This document shows, one piece after another, positions 13,024 to 24,032 of a stretch of 64,000 nt of DNA. Source of the stretch: Begonia masoniana (lineage: Eukaryota; Streptophyta; Magnoliopsida; Cucurbitales; Begoniaceae); assembly GCA_022432975.1 (NCBI GenBank), contig CM039508.1, positions 45,349,646 through 45,413,645 on the forward strand. Reading direction: 5' to 3'. Under the pieces are notes generated by a model. It saw only the letters and a list, made by a program, of their open reading frames with translations. It ran no database searches and had not been told where the DNA came from. The stretch's first letter is position 1, and every line of letters starts with the position of its first letter. The translations under genes were made by a program, and so were the position numbers.

Positions 13024-13036
13024 GTCTCTGATACCA
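13024..13036 (-). other. Primer binding site, copy B
   Basis: Identical to the site at 6254-6266 (TGGTATCAGAGAC on the minus strand), three bases inside the right LTR. Confidence 0.92.
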
Positions 13037-13039
13037 TAC

Positions 13040-15139
13040 TGTAACGCCCCGAGTTATCTGAACCCGGTTCGCTACCCATAACATTATCATGACTAAGAAA
13101 TTTGATAATAAATTCAAAGCTTCACTCGACAGTCAAGATTAGACTTCTCAAAATATTTAAACTTGCAGCAGAAATTCTTTTTGAACAACAATGAAGTTAA
13201 ACAAAACTGTGAAAAACATTATTAAAATAGTCATTGGGAATGTTAAGAAATATTCAGCCGAAAGGAATGAGGGTTTAAGGCACGAAATACTCTTTCGGTT
13301 TCAGAAGACAACGCATCTGCCGACGACTAAGTCAACGGAAGAAGCAGGAATAGAAAACCGAGGACTCCTGCCGATGACGTCAGCCGGAAGGAAGGAAAAC
13401 AAAAGACATCACTCGGTAGACTTCATCTACCGATGACGTGTACAAACAACGCAACACCCTCCGCCGATAATGCCAATACAACTCTTTCCGATAGAATTAA
13501 AATACACACTACATCTTCCGATCAATTAGACTACATCTGCCGACACGTGCTTCACGCGTGACTCCATAAGACATCTACCGGTAGACTTTCATCTTCCGAT
13601 AGACTTACACACCGCATCTACCGACAGACTTTCATCTTCCGATAGACTTACACACCGCATCTACCGATAGACTTTCATCTTCCGATAGACACCAAACCAC
13701 AACTCAATACCTGCCGATAGGCATCACCTACCGATAGAAACAGAGCGACATTCCGAATACTCTTAACTATACCTATACGACCCCATCTAAGAAGAGAACC
13801 TGTCTGCTCTACTGAAATCGCTTTATAAACAATTCAGACCAATGCACCACTCTACATCCATCAAATAATAAATTTCAAATTTCCAAAAAAAATACCAACA
13901 TCAGAAAGTAAAACTCAATTTGTCCAAAACGCTGAAATCACTACTGTTATGAAAACTCGATCCATCTAAAATAAAGCATTGATAATAAAACCTTCACTCC
14001 ACAGACATCAATTAAACTGCCCCATCAGCTGCCAGAACGTTGTGTGGATGCACTCCTCCAACCCAACTAGCCTTCTGTGAACTCAGTAAACACACCTGCT
14101 AAAACTTCTTCACCTACATCACAAAACTCATCTATTAGCCTAATGCTAAGCAAGTAAAGCAATAATGCATGAAAAGCTGAAGACATGTCATCCTAGCATG
14201 CAGTTTCTACTTTTCTCATCTCTGTTACATATTCATCGTTATAATCGGATTCCTCTCTAAATTGGGAGTTGAATCACTTCTCCCAAAGTATGAACATCCC
14301 TGTCTCATTAGGAGTTGGATTAATTCTCCTAACAGTGAATATATATATACTGATCAATGTTCAGATCCACTTCGAAATTGGGAGTTGGATCAGTTTTCCC
14401 AAAGTATGATCCCTGGCTCATTAAGGGTTGGATTAGTTCCCTTAACAGAAAATGTTTCACATAAATCACTTCAGAATGTTCACTTCCTCACTATATCAAA
14501 ACATGTAAACTCATTTTCGTATATTTTCAAATATATGATGCATGAAACAGGAAAATATTCAAACACACAAAAATCCTAATGTTCTGTGATGTAGGCCCGA
14601 AGGCACAAGCAAACTTTACTTACCTGGATTCCTAGCAAATGCTCGGTTAAGAGCTACTTCGGGGGTTTGTTCACCTATATTCATAAACAGAATGTTAAAC
14701 CTTAATCTAAGCTATTCAGAAATCTAAGGAGTTAGTTTGGGAACACTACTCATAGAGCATTCCCGAATAAACTCCAAACCCGAACCGCTATTTCTCTCAA
14801 CTTTTCCAAAATACTCACATTGTCCTAATTCGGTTATCTATTCGTCAATACATGAAGAAAACTAAAGAACTTACCTAAGTTGAAGGGTATCGGGAATGGA
14901 AATCGTCTGGAGAGCTCTACTGGGTTGAGCTGAAAAATCGAGAGTGAAATGAGCATTGACGGCTATACCTCATTTACTCTTTCCTTAAATACGTTATCCA
15001 CAATATAAATTGACAATTACCCTTATGCCCTCACTTAGTTACTCATTAACCTAATTGCTATTTCTCCCTATTTCATTCTATAAAATTCACACTTAGAAGA
15101 TTAATTGGTTATTTTAATTCTAATAAACCGGGTGTTACA
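13040..15139 (-). repeat. 5' LTR of copy B
   Basis: 2100 bp from TGTAACGCCC to GGGTGTTACA, nearly identical to the other two LTRs. The rightmost base is followed by T and then the CTA that is the reverse complement of the RLK-1 TAG stop. Comparison with the paralogous 3' end at 45385-45400 (gaattctaagccg) places the insertion point within the attcta sequence at the stop codon. Confidence 0.95.
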
Positions 15140-16360
15140 TCTAAGCCGTACGATTCGATGCAAGCAAAGCTTTCTTTGTTATGATCAACTCGCGTTGAAC
15201 ATCTTCGAGATCCATTCGATCTCGGGGAGATTTCGCAGAACATGCCACTCCAAGCTTTACCATGGAAATTAAAGAGTTTATTGTTATATTCTTTTCTCCT
15301 ACTCCAAGTGGTAAAAGAAATGGATCAACAATGTCAGTTACTCGACTAGACAATGCCCTTTCAGCATAAATATGGAGGTCAAGGGCTTCCATGAACATCT
15401 CATCAATTGGTCTTCTTCCTGTTACAATCTCCAACAGTAGTATCCCATAGCTATAGATATCACCCTCAGTTGAAACTGCACTTCCTTGACCATATTCTAT
15501 ATTCATGAAAATTATAGTAAATAACGAGTTTAAATCTTTAAAAAAGTGTAGTGTGCTTGTTGATAGTACCTGGAGCAGCATAACCAATTGTTCCTCGTAT
15601 TCCCATCGAACTACTTTCAGTATAATTGGTGATTTCGGGAAGAAGTTTTGCAAGTCCAAAATCTCCAATATGGGCAATCATTTCCTCATCAAGGAGAATA
15701 TTACTCGGTTTCAAATCGCAATGGACGATCGGGATATGACAATGGTTATGAAGATAATTGAGTCCCGATGCCACGTCGATTGCAATATTTAGGCGTTGAA
15801 GTAAATTTAAGCTCACTTCTTCTCCTCGACCGTCACTCTGAATATGCAGCCATGAATCTAAACTTCCATTAGGCATGAACTCATAAACAATAGCCTTGAA
15901 ATCGATTCCATGGAAATCAATGCTAGAGCATGAAGTGATCGTCTTCAATAGATTTCTATGGCGGATATTTTTCAACGCTACGCATTCAGATGTAAAACTA
16001 CTGATTGCTCCATGGTTTTGAAGATTGAGTACTTTTATGGCTACTGTTTCTCCTACCTTTTCAAGGTAACCTTTGTACACAGAGCTAAAGTATCCCCTTC
16101 CAATCAAATTGTTTAAAGAAAAGTCGTCAGTTGCTTTACGGAGATCACCATAAGATACTTCCAAGAATAATGAGTTTTTCATAAGCAAATTCGATGTTTC
16201 TACTTTACTTTTCTTTTTCTTGAGAACCTGACAGAATAAGAAGAACAATATGGCAGCCAACCCCAAAAGAGAAACGCATGTTAAAACGATAATCTTTAGA
16301 AGTTTAGTAGACTTTGGCCTCTTCCGTGCTCCATGAGTGCAATTGGGTAGGCGTAGAGCA

Positions 16361-16591
16361 TGTGAGAAATAATCCAGAGATTGCTCGCTATATTTCCTGC
16401 TGTATTTCCTGTTTTTTAGGTTTCTGTTTATTCTGGTGTTTTAAACTTTCGGTTGTTCAGATTTTATAGTTTTATGCTTATTGATTAAGTTAGTTAGTTT
16501 ATAAAGCCCGTAAAATTATCGATGATGAATATCAATTCTTTTGCACATTTTTCACTGTGAGTTCACCATCTTCCTGGGTCCAGAACCAACA
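16361..16591 (+). repeat. 5' LTR of copia-1
   Basis: 231 bp starting TGTGAGAAATAATCC and ending CAGAACCAACA, followed two bases later by TGGTATCAGAGC (16595-16606), an exact initiator-Met tRNA primer site. Its short length fits small-LTR plant copia lineages. Confidence 0.96.
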
Positions 16592-16629
16592 TCTGGTATC
16601 AGAGCTAGCTTTCACGTTTTGCATTAAAA

Positions 16630-19600
16630 ATGTCAAACACCAATCAGCAAGCAGTGAAGGAAAACGGCGGAGTGTCGTTTCACTATACGATGCTGAGTCC
16701 TCACAATTACGCGGTATGGGCGATAAAAACAGAAGCAATCCTTGATGCTCAAGGAGTCTGGGAGGCGGTGGAGCCCGCAGAAGGAGCACGAGTGGATGTG
16801 AAGAAGGATAAAACGGCTCGGGCATACATTTTGCAATGTGTTCCCGAAGATATCCTCCTCCAGATTGCAAAGAAAAAAACAGCAAAAGAAACTTGGGAAA
16901 GCCTCAAGACGAGGTACCTAGGTGGTGATCGAGTCAAGAAAGCACGTATACAGACACTCAAAAGTGAGTTCGATGCTCTTCGAATGAAGGAGACCGAGAC
17001 GATTGATGAATTCGCTGGAAAGCTCGGTGCAATAACCAGCAAATTTTCAACCCTCGGTGAAACACTTGAAGACTCTTCCCTGGTGAAAAAACTGCTCGAC
17101 TCTGTTCCTGAGAAATACTTTCCCATCGTCGCCGGAATCGAACAATTCTACGACCTTGAGGACATGCTATTTGAGGAAGCAATAGGGCGATTAAAAGCAT
17201 ATGAAGAACGAACAACACGATTACGCGGCAACACTAACGGAGCTGAGGGTCAACTGTTACTCACTCATGCAGAATGGCAAACTCGACAGAAGGGGAGCAA
17301 CAGTGACTCCTCGTCGGGAGGAAAAGGGCGTGGGTCCAGTGGATCTGACCGTGGCAAATGGCGTGGGCGAGGCCGCGGCCGTGGTCGTGGAGGTCTGCGA
17401 AAAGAAAATACAACAGGCGGTAATAACAAAACCACCAGTGGAACTCGCGATAAAAGTCACATAAAGTGCTGGAATTGTGATAAAATGGGACACTACTCCT
17501 CTGATTGCCGCAGCAAACGTCGCGATGATGAAGCTAATCTCACTCACGACGTTGATGAAGAACCAGCACTGTTGATGGCTGAGACCCAGAAGGTAGCACA
17601 TACCAAGAGTGAACAGCAGGATGCTGTACTACTCAACGAAGAAAGAATATTGCCAGAAAGATACAGTGGCGACCAGAAGGGAGAAAACGAAGATGTATGG
17701 TATCTTGACAATGGTGCCAGCAACCACATGACAGGGCATCGCCAGAAATTCCAAGAGTTGGATGAAGCTGTCACCGGGAGGGTGAAGTTTGGCGATGGAT
17801 CAACCATCCAGATCATGGGAAAGGGGACTGTTATGTTCGATTGCAAGAATGGTGATCAAAAGGTTCTCCAGGAGGTATACTACATTCCCAAATTGTGTAG
17901 TAATATTCTAAGCCTTGGGAAAATGACAGAAGACGGGAACGAGGTACACATGGTAGGAGAAACCATGAAAATATTTGACAGAAGTGGGAAGCTTTTGATG
18001 ATGGTGAAGAGAACACAAAACCGCCTGTACAAGATAAAGTTGAAGACTTTCAAACAGGTATGTCTCCTAACAAGTTTAGACGATCCAGCATGGTTATGGC
18101 ATGCAAGACTCGGCCACGTAAACTTCCATGATCTGAAACTTTTGGGGGAGAAGAAGATGGCAGTTGGTGTGCCATTATTATCTCAACCAAACAAATTATG
18201 TGAGGCGTGTGTGATAGCCAAGCATCCACGATTGACATTCCCACACCAGACAAAGTATAGAGCAGAGAAGCCACTGGAACTTCTCCATGCAGATATTTGT
18301 GGGCCAATCTCACCATGCACACTCGGTGGTAATAAATTCTTCCTCTTAATTGTTGATGATCTCACTAGGTGGATGTGGGTGTATGTTTTGGCAGCAAAGA
18401 ATGAAGCTTTCCTGGCTTTCAAGAAGTTCAAGTCACTGACAGAAAACAAAACCGAGCACAAAATCAAAACACTCCGAACAGATCGCGGAGGTGAGTTTTT
18501 ATCCACTGAGTTCACTCGTTTCTGTGAAGACCAAGGGATCGACAGGCATCTCACAGCTCCCTACACACCGCAACAGAACGGTGTTGTGGAACGCCGAAAC
18601 CGCACGGTGATGTCCATGACAAGGTCTCTACTCAAAAGTATGAATGTACCTGCAAAGCTCTGGGGAGAGGTGGTTAGACATGCAGTCTATCTGCTGAACC
18701 GTCTTCCAACTAAAGCATTAGGAGATCGGACACCATTTGAAGCTTGGATGGGAAGAAAACCACACCTCGCTCACCTGAGAGTGTTCGGTTGTGTAGCATA
18801 CGCGAAGAACACAGTTCCTCACCTCAAGAAACTCGATGACAGAAGCTCGGCCATGGTTTACTTGGGTGTAGAGGAAGGTTGCAAGGCTCATCGGTTATTT
18901 GATCCGAACCGAAACAAGTTGCAAGTAAGTCGAGATGTTCTGTTTCAAGAAAATCTCAACTGGTCTTGGAATGCAGATGCTAGCGATGAAGGGTCTCCAT
19001 CGGAGTTCATCATGTTGGATAAACTCCATTCTGATGAACCGGGTGATAATGCAGAAGCTGAAGACATCACACAACTAGCACCAGAGACAGTAAGCTCTCC
19101 AGAAACTGCAACTCCATCTTCACAAGCACTTGCCAGCTCGCCTGAATCACAAGGCAGACCCGATCGGTTCAGGTCAGTAAATGATATTTACGCCAATACT
19201 GAGGAAATGATTGGTATCGATGAAGAAGACAATGAGGTGATGATGGTAATGTTTGAAGAACCAAGCTGTTTTCAAGAAGCAGTAACTGAAAACTGCTGGT
19301 ATGAAGCAATGAAGGAGGATCTGAAATCTATTGAAAAAAACCGAACCTGGACGCTAACTGAGCTTCCATCAGGCCACAAACCCATCGGTTTAAAATGGGT
19401 ATTCAAATTAAAGAAAGATGCAGATGGGCAGGTTGTTAAGCACAAAGCAAGGCTGGTGGCAAAAGGCTATGTGCAGAAACAGGGAATCGACTTCGAAGAA
19501 GTATTTGCCCCAGTAGCAAGACTTGACACCGTTCGGTTTATACTTGCATTTGCTGCAAATCATGGCTGGGAGGTACACCATTTAGACGTAAAGTCAGCTT

Positions 19601-20802
19601 TCCTTAATGGAGAATTAAAAGAAGAAATATATGTTACCCAACCAGAAGGGTTTGAAGTTCAGAACCAGAAACATAGAGTGTATAAGCTGTCAAAGGCACT
19701 CTATGGACTTCGCCAAGCTCCACGAGCTTGGAACATACGCCTGGACAGAAGCCTAACAGAACTGGGCTTCAGAAAGTGCACTCAAGATCAAGCAGTTTAC
19801 ATAAGAAATAAAGGAGAAACAAGAGTGATTGTTGGAGTATATGTTGATGATTTGATTGTAACAGGAGAAAGCATCGCAGAAGTGAAGAAATTCAAGCAAC
19901 AAATGATGGCAGAGTTTGAGATGAGTGATTTGAATCTTCTCTCTTATTATTTAGGATTTGAAGTGGAACAACAGAAGAACCGAATTCTGCTCAAACAATC
20001 TGCCTATGCTAAGAAGATCTTATCTCAGTGTAAAATGGCAGACTGCAATGCCACAAAATACCCGATGGAACCCAAGACAAAACTGCACAAAGACATGGAA
20101 GGAAACCCAGTTGATGCAACAGAATTTAGACGTATTATTGGGTGCCTTAGATACTTGCTGCACACACGACCAGATATCTCATTCGCAGTGGGAATGGCAA
20201 GCAGGTACATGGACAAACCTACAGTAATGCATCACAAGGCAGTGAAACAGATTCTCAGGTATGTAAAAGGCACAATCCATTTTGGGCTTACTTATGTGAA
20301 GGGATCCCAGGAATTTGGTATTTACGGGTATTCAGACAGTGATTTAGCTGGTGATTGCGATGAGAGAAAAAGCACAAGTGGAATGGCGTTTTACTTTAAT
20401 GAAAATCTTGTATCCTGGAACTCACAAAAGCAGAAGACAGTAGCTCTCTCATCTTGTGAGGCTGAGTTCATGGCAGCAACTGATGCTGCTTGTCAAGCAC
20501 TATGGCTGAGGAGCTTGGTCAGCGAATTAACTGATATGGAGCCGAAACAAGTTACTTTATTTGTTGATAATAGATCTGCCATAGCGCTCATGAAAAATCC
20601 AGTGTTTCACGGGCGTAGCAAACACATAGATACACGGTTCCATTTTATCAGAGAATGTGTTGAGAAAGGGAAGATAATGGTGGAGTTTGTCAACACTGCA
20701 GAACAGAGGGCTGATATATTGACAAAAGCACTGTCAGGAGTGAAGATAGCAGCCATGCGCCAGCTACTTGGAGTTAGAGATTTGGAGCAGTCTCAAGATT
20801 AA
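16630..20802 (+). CDS. Copia-1 Gag-Pol polyprotein, intact
   Basis: Single 1390-residue frame. Order: Gag with the UBN2-type region (residues 1-230), an Arg-Gly-rich basic stretch (about 240-265), zinc knuckle CWNCDKMGHYSSDC (about 280), and protease LDNGASNHM (about 358; Asn replaces the usual Ser). Next come integrase HHCC (HARLGHVNFHDL, CEACVIAKH; about 487-530) and core (LLHADICGP, LRTDRGGEF, YTPQQNGVVERRN). RT follows (GLKWVFKLK, VDDLIVTGES with YVDD near 1073), then RNase H (SDSDLAGDCDERKSTSG, SSCEAEF, VDNRSAIAL). Integrase before RT is the copia order. ATG at 16630 is the first Met, 39 bases past the LTR. All catalytic motifs look present. Confidence 0.97.
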   Translation: MSNTNQQAVKENGGVSFHYTMLSPHNYAVWAIKTEAILDAQGVWEAVEPAEGARVDVKKDKTARAYILQCVPEDILLQIAKKKTAKETWESLKTRYLGGDRVKKARIQTLKSEFDALRMKETETIDEFAGKLGAITSKFSTLGETLEDSSLVKKLLDSVPEKYFPIVAGIEQFYDLEDMLFEEAIGRLKAYEERTTRLRGNTNGAEGQLLLTHAEWQTRQKGSNSDSSSGGKGRGSSGSDRGKWRGRGRGRGRGGLRKENTTGGNNKTTSGTRDKSHIKCWNCDKMGHYSSDCRSKRRDDEANLTHDVDEEPALLMAETQKVAHTKSEQQDAVLLNEERILPERYSGDQKGENEDVWYLDNGASNHMTGHRQKFQELDEAVTGRVKFGDGSTIQIMGKGTVMFDCKNGDQKVLQEVYYIPKLCSNILSLGKMTEDGNEVHMVGETMKIFDRSGKLLMMVKRTQNRLYKIKLKTFKQVCLLTSLDDPAWLWHARLGHVNFHDLKLLGEKKMAVGVPLLSQPNKLCEACVIAKHPRLTFPHQTKYRAEKPLELLHADICGPISPCTLGGNKFFLLIVDDLTRWMWVYVLAAKNEAFLAFKKFKSLTENKTEHKIKTLRTDRGGEFLSTEFTRFCEDQGIDRHLTAPYTPQQNGVVERRNRTVMSMTRSLLKSMNVPAKLWGEVVRHAVYLLNRLPTKALGDRTPFEAWMGRKPHLAHLRVFGCVAYAKNTVPHLKKLDDRSSAMVYLGVEEGCKAHRLFDPNRNKLQVSRDVLFQENLNWSWNADASDEGSPSEFIMLDKLHSDEPGDNAEAEDITQLAPETVSSPETATPSSQALASSPESQGRPDRFRSVNDIYANTEEMIGIDEEDNEVMMVMFEEPSCFQEAVTENCWYEAMKEDLKSIEKNRTWTLTELPSGHKPIGLKWVFKLKKDADGQVVKHKARLVAKGYVQKQGIDFEEVFAPVARLDTVRFILAFAANHGWEVHHLDVKSAFLNGELKEEIYVTQPEGFEVQNQKHRVYKLSKALYGLRQAPRAWNIRLDRSLTELGFRKCTQDQAVYIRNKGETRVIVGVYVDDLIVTGESIAEVKKFKQQMMAEFEMSDLNLLSYYLGFEVEQQKNRILLKQSAYAKKILSQCKMADCNATKYPMEPKTKLHKDMEGNPVDATEFRRIIGCLRYLLHTRPDISFAVGMASRYMDKPTVMHHKAVKQILRYVKGTIHFGLTYVKGSQEFGIYGYSDSDLAGDCDERKSTSGMAFYFNENLVSWNSQKQKTVALSSCEAEFMAATDAACQALWLRSLVSELTDMEPKQVTLFVDNRSAIALMKNPVFHGRSKHIDTRFHFIRECVEKGKIMVEFVNTAEQRADILTKALSGVKIAAMRQLLGVRDLEQSQD

Positions 20803-20811
20803 GGGGAGATT
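20801..20811 (+). other. Polypurine tract of copia-1
   Basis: AAGGGGAGATT directly precedes the 3' LTR. It is the purine-rich plus-strand primer expected in this position. Confidence 0.85.
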
Positions 20812-21042
20812 TGTGAGAAATAATCCAGAGATTGCTCGCTATATTTCCTGCTGTATTTCCTGTTTTTTAGGTTTCTGTTTATTCTGGTGTTTTAAACTTT
20901 CGGTTGTTTAGATTTTATAGTTTTATGCTTATTGATTAAGTTAGTTAGTTTATAAAGCCTGTAAAATTATCGATGATGAATATCAATTCTTTTGCACATT
21001 TTTCACTGTGAGTTCACCATCTTCCTGGGTCCAGAACCAACA
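20812..21042 (+). repeat. 3' LTR of copia-1
   Basis: 231 bp, differing from the 5' LTR by two T-for-C substitutions. It is followed by the target duplicate GAGCA and then resumes the RLK-1 reading (minus strand) at the conserved GGITAL of the LRR cap. Confidence 0.96.
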
Positions 21043-22550
21043 GAGCAGTGATTCCACCACAAAGTCTGTCGTTCCCGAGCAACGAGACTACAGATGCATT
21101 TGAAAAAACTCCATTCGATGGAACCTCGCCCTCAAAATTGTTGAAGGATAGATTTAAGTAACTCACATCAAAAGCTGACAAAAAATCTGGAATTCGGCCC
21201 GACAAATTGTTGCTAGAAAGATCAAGTAATCGAAGGCCTTTCAGTGAACTAAAGCTCGACGGAATGGACCCACGAAAGTAATTGCCATCCATATCGAGAT
21301 ACTCCAAACTTTCGCACTGCCCAAGTTCGCTCGGAATGTTTCCAGATAACTCATTACCAGATAAATCCAAGACCGTCAACATTTTTAAGCGTCCAACTTC
21401 AATGGGTAAATCTCCACTGAATTTATTTTGAGATAAATCTAATCGTACTCCTAGTTTGGATAGAGAGAAAACTTCTTTAGGAATGCTGCCACTCAACATG
21501 TTACCTCCGACGGAAAACAGCGACAACTCTTGACAATTTCCAATGCTTTCCGGCATTGCACCGTGGAATCTATTTTTCTACAAGTCAAGTGTATTCAGGC
21601 GTGTTAAGTTTCCTATGGTTGCAGGAATTTCACCTGAAAGTGCATTTCCCCAAAGAGTCAACCATCCTAGGTTTAAAAGCTTGCCAATGTCGACGGGTAA
21701 GTTTCCACTAAAGTTATTTGTTTCAAACCCTAATGAGTTCAAGCCCACAAGATTGCCTATCCCAGATGGTATTTCCCCGTACAACTGATTTCTTCCAACG
21801 ACAAGAACCGAAGATGAGTCGACAGGTTTGCGAAGGAACCGGGGAGAACTCCTTTGAAGGAGTTGTCGGCAAAAGTCAGCGCAGTGAGCTGGCTACAGTT
21901 TGCCAACGAGCTAAGAAAACTCAACTCATCCAAATCCACACTTCCGAAATCATTAAGCTGCAAAGTAAGAACTGATAAATTCTTCATGCCGCCAAAATTA
22001 ACTCTCACCTTGCCGGAGAAGTTGTTTATATCTAATAGAACATACTTGAGGCTTGAAACATTGGACAAGGAAGGAGGAATGGAGCCTGTAAACTTATTTA
22101 ATGACATTTGAAAGAACTGAAGCTTAGGAAAAGAGTGGCCTATGCTTGAGGAAAGACTTCCATGGAGTTGATTTGATGCAACGGAGAATAGTTCAAGCAA
22201 GGATAGGTTGTAAATAGATGATGGTAAGGTACCTGAAAGCCCATTCTCAGCCATTCCTAACAGCTTTAAGTTTCTCAAACGGCCTATGGAAGAGGGTATG
22301 CTTCCAGCTAAAAGATTATTTGCAATTGAGAGACGTTCTAATGAAGTTAGATTTCCTACGGCTGAAGGTATGCCCCCGGTTATGTTGTTTACATGAATAA
22401 TAAGAAGTTTAAGGCCAGAAATTGAAAAAATTCCGGCCGGAAATTCTCCGACTAGCTTGTTCCAAGCAAGATCAAAATATAGCAGCTTAGTGCAATGAGA
22501 AATATTTTTTGGAATCTCTCCATGGAATGAGTTATGGGTCATAATAACCT

Positions 22551-22650
22551 NNNNNNNNNNNNNNNNNNNNNNNNNNNNNNNNNNNNNNNNNNNNNNNNNN
22601 NNNNNNNNNNNNNNNNNNNNNNNNNNNNNNNNNNNNNNNNNNNNNNNNNN
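22551..22650. other. Scaffold gap (100 N)
   Basis: Exactly 100 N, the usual placeholder for a gap of unknown size. It falls inside the LRR region of RLK-1; the sequence to its right (22651-22735) does not continue the LRR reading, so RLK-1's N terminus and promoter are missing. Confidence 0.98.
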
Positions 22651-22943
22651 ATTGCCATCGCAATTCGTTGCATAATTCAAATTTCTTCTCTTGTTTTTCT
22701 TTTCAATTGAGAAACAGCACAGAAGCGAATGCGAAGTACTTTGCCAAATTAAAAATTGTCTAATATTACTTTTTTAATGTTCTTTTTTCCAATTTGAAAA
22801 TTTGCCATTTTCATTTGTCATTTTTCAAAACAATAACTGTGATTTCGTAAAATCCAAACAACACCTTCTTATTAAATAAAGATTGAATTCGACGTTGTAC
22901 AATTCGACGCAAGCAAAACATTCTTAACCATGATCAACTCAAC

Positions 22944-23308
22944 CCTAACGCCACCACAAAAACTAACTCAAGAGTGGAAGTTTAAACCCAACATATATAC
23001 TAATTTAGTCGACCCTCTGAAACCGATGTGGAATTCACATCATTCTCACATCCTTTCAAGGAGACTACCTCAGTCGGCGATCAGCCGCTATCCCTTAAAG
23101 GTTACTGCCTCAGTCGGCAATCGGTTGGACCCGCAAGTCAGTAGTAAACCCGATGCGCCCGCACCGACCCACAAAGGTTTTGCTCTAATACCAAACGATA
23201 CGATAACTCCTAACTCCACCACAAAAATTAGTTCAAGAGTGGAGGTTTGGATCCAACATATATACTAACTCAGACGACCCTCTGGAACCGATGTGGAATT
23301 CACATCAT
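22944..23308 (-). mobile_element. TRIM-like miniature LTR retrotransposon in the last exon of RLK-2
   Basis: About 365 bp absent from RLK-1, RLK-4 and RLK-5 at the same place. Two direct repeats of about 90-100 bp (about 22950-23042 and 23215-23307) end in ccgatgtggaattcacatca, giving TG on the minus strand. Between them, next to the right repeat, the minus strand reads TTGGTATTAGAGC, one mismatch from the initiator-Met primer site. Short LTRs, a primer site and no coding region are the features of TRIM elements. I could not define a clean target duplication, so the edges are approximate. Confidence 0.68.
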
Positions 23309-24032
23309 TAACAACTTCAAGATTAATTCGATCTCGTGTAGATTTCACAGAACAGGCAACTCCAAGCTTTACCATGGAAACCAAAAAATTTATCGTTTTA
23401 ATCTTTTCTCCTACTCCAAGTGGTAAAAGAAATGGATTGACAATGTCAGTTACTTGACTAGACAATGCCCTTTTCGCATAAGCATGGAGGTCGAGCCCCT
23501 CCATGAACATCTCATCAGTCGGTTTTCTTCTGGTTACCAGCTACAACAATATAATCCCATAACTATAGATGCCACCCTTAACTAAAACTGCACTTCCTTG
23601 AGTATATTCTACATTCATGAAAATTATAATAACTAACAAGTTTAAAGTGAAAAAATAAATAAATAAAATCTTTAAAAATTATAGTCTGATTGTTGATAGT
23701 AACTGGAGCAACATAACCAATTGTTTAGCGTATTCTCATCGAACTACTTTCAATATAGTTGGTGATTTTGAGAAGAAGTTTTGCAAGTCCAAAATCTCCA
23801 TTATAGGCAGTCATTTCCTCATCGAAAAAGAATGTTACTCGGCTTCATATCGCAATGGACAACTGGCATATGACAGTGGTTATGAAGATAATTGAGTCCT
23901 GATGCCACATCAATTGCAATATTTTCAGAGATCACCATAAGATACTTCCAAGAATATTGAGTTTTTCATAAGCAAATTCGATGTTTCTACTTTACTTTTC
24001 TTTTTCTTGAGAACCTGACAGAATAAGAAGAA

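Larger units (their letters stand above)
6270..15139 (-). mobile_element. Ty3/gypsy chromovirus copy B, right member of the tandem pair
   Basis: Both LTRs are complete (13040-15139 as 5' LTR, 6270-8370 as 3' LTR) and the 4669-bp interior matches copy A closely. The right LTR ends one base before the stop codon of RLK-1, so the array sits against a receptor kinase pseudogene. The expected 5-bp target duplicate on the left lies outside the window. Its reading frames are broken by several one-base gaps and one nonsense change, so as written it is not autonomous. Confidence 0.93.
16361..21042 (+). mobile_element. Complete Ty1/copia retrotransposon (copia-1)
   Basis: 4682 bp with 231-bp LTRs (TG...CA), primer site, one uninterrupted polyprotein and polypurine tract. 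It is flanked by a perfect 5-bp target duplication GAGCA (16356-16360 and 21043-21047). The empty site is visible in the paralogue RLK-4 at 46607-46611 with a single GAGCA. The two LTRs differ by two substitutions (C/T near 16457 and C/T near 16509), so the insertion is fairly recent. It lies antisense to RLK-1. Nothing in the sequence forbids autonomous activity. Confidence 0.97.
15141..22550 (-). pseudogene. RLK-1: LRR-XII (EFR/Xa21-like) receptor kinase pseudogene split by a copia element
   Basis: Homologous to plasma-membrane immune receptors with an LRR ectodomain and cytoplasmic kinase. Read leftward: LRR exon 22550-21043, copia insertion, then C-terminal LRR cap and membrane segment (16310-16210), and kinase with the loop IGRGYFSSVYKG, VAIK, non-RD HCDLKPSN and DFG. 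A 73-bp GT-AG intron (15569-15497) splits the APE motif, and exon 2 (15496-15141) ends at TAG. Breaks: a one-base loss near 21797, CAG to TAG at 21578, the copia insertion, and loss of the signal peptide and first LRRs in or beyond the N gap. The LRR and kinase parts are very close to RLK-4. Confidence 0.88.

Noticed and set aside
17201..17464. Overlapping frame on the plus strand within copia-1 gag
   Set aside because: It is a shadow of the Arg-Gly-rich Gag region; the 1390-codon frame explains the sequence.
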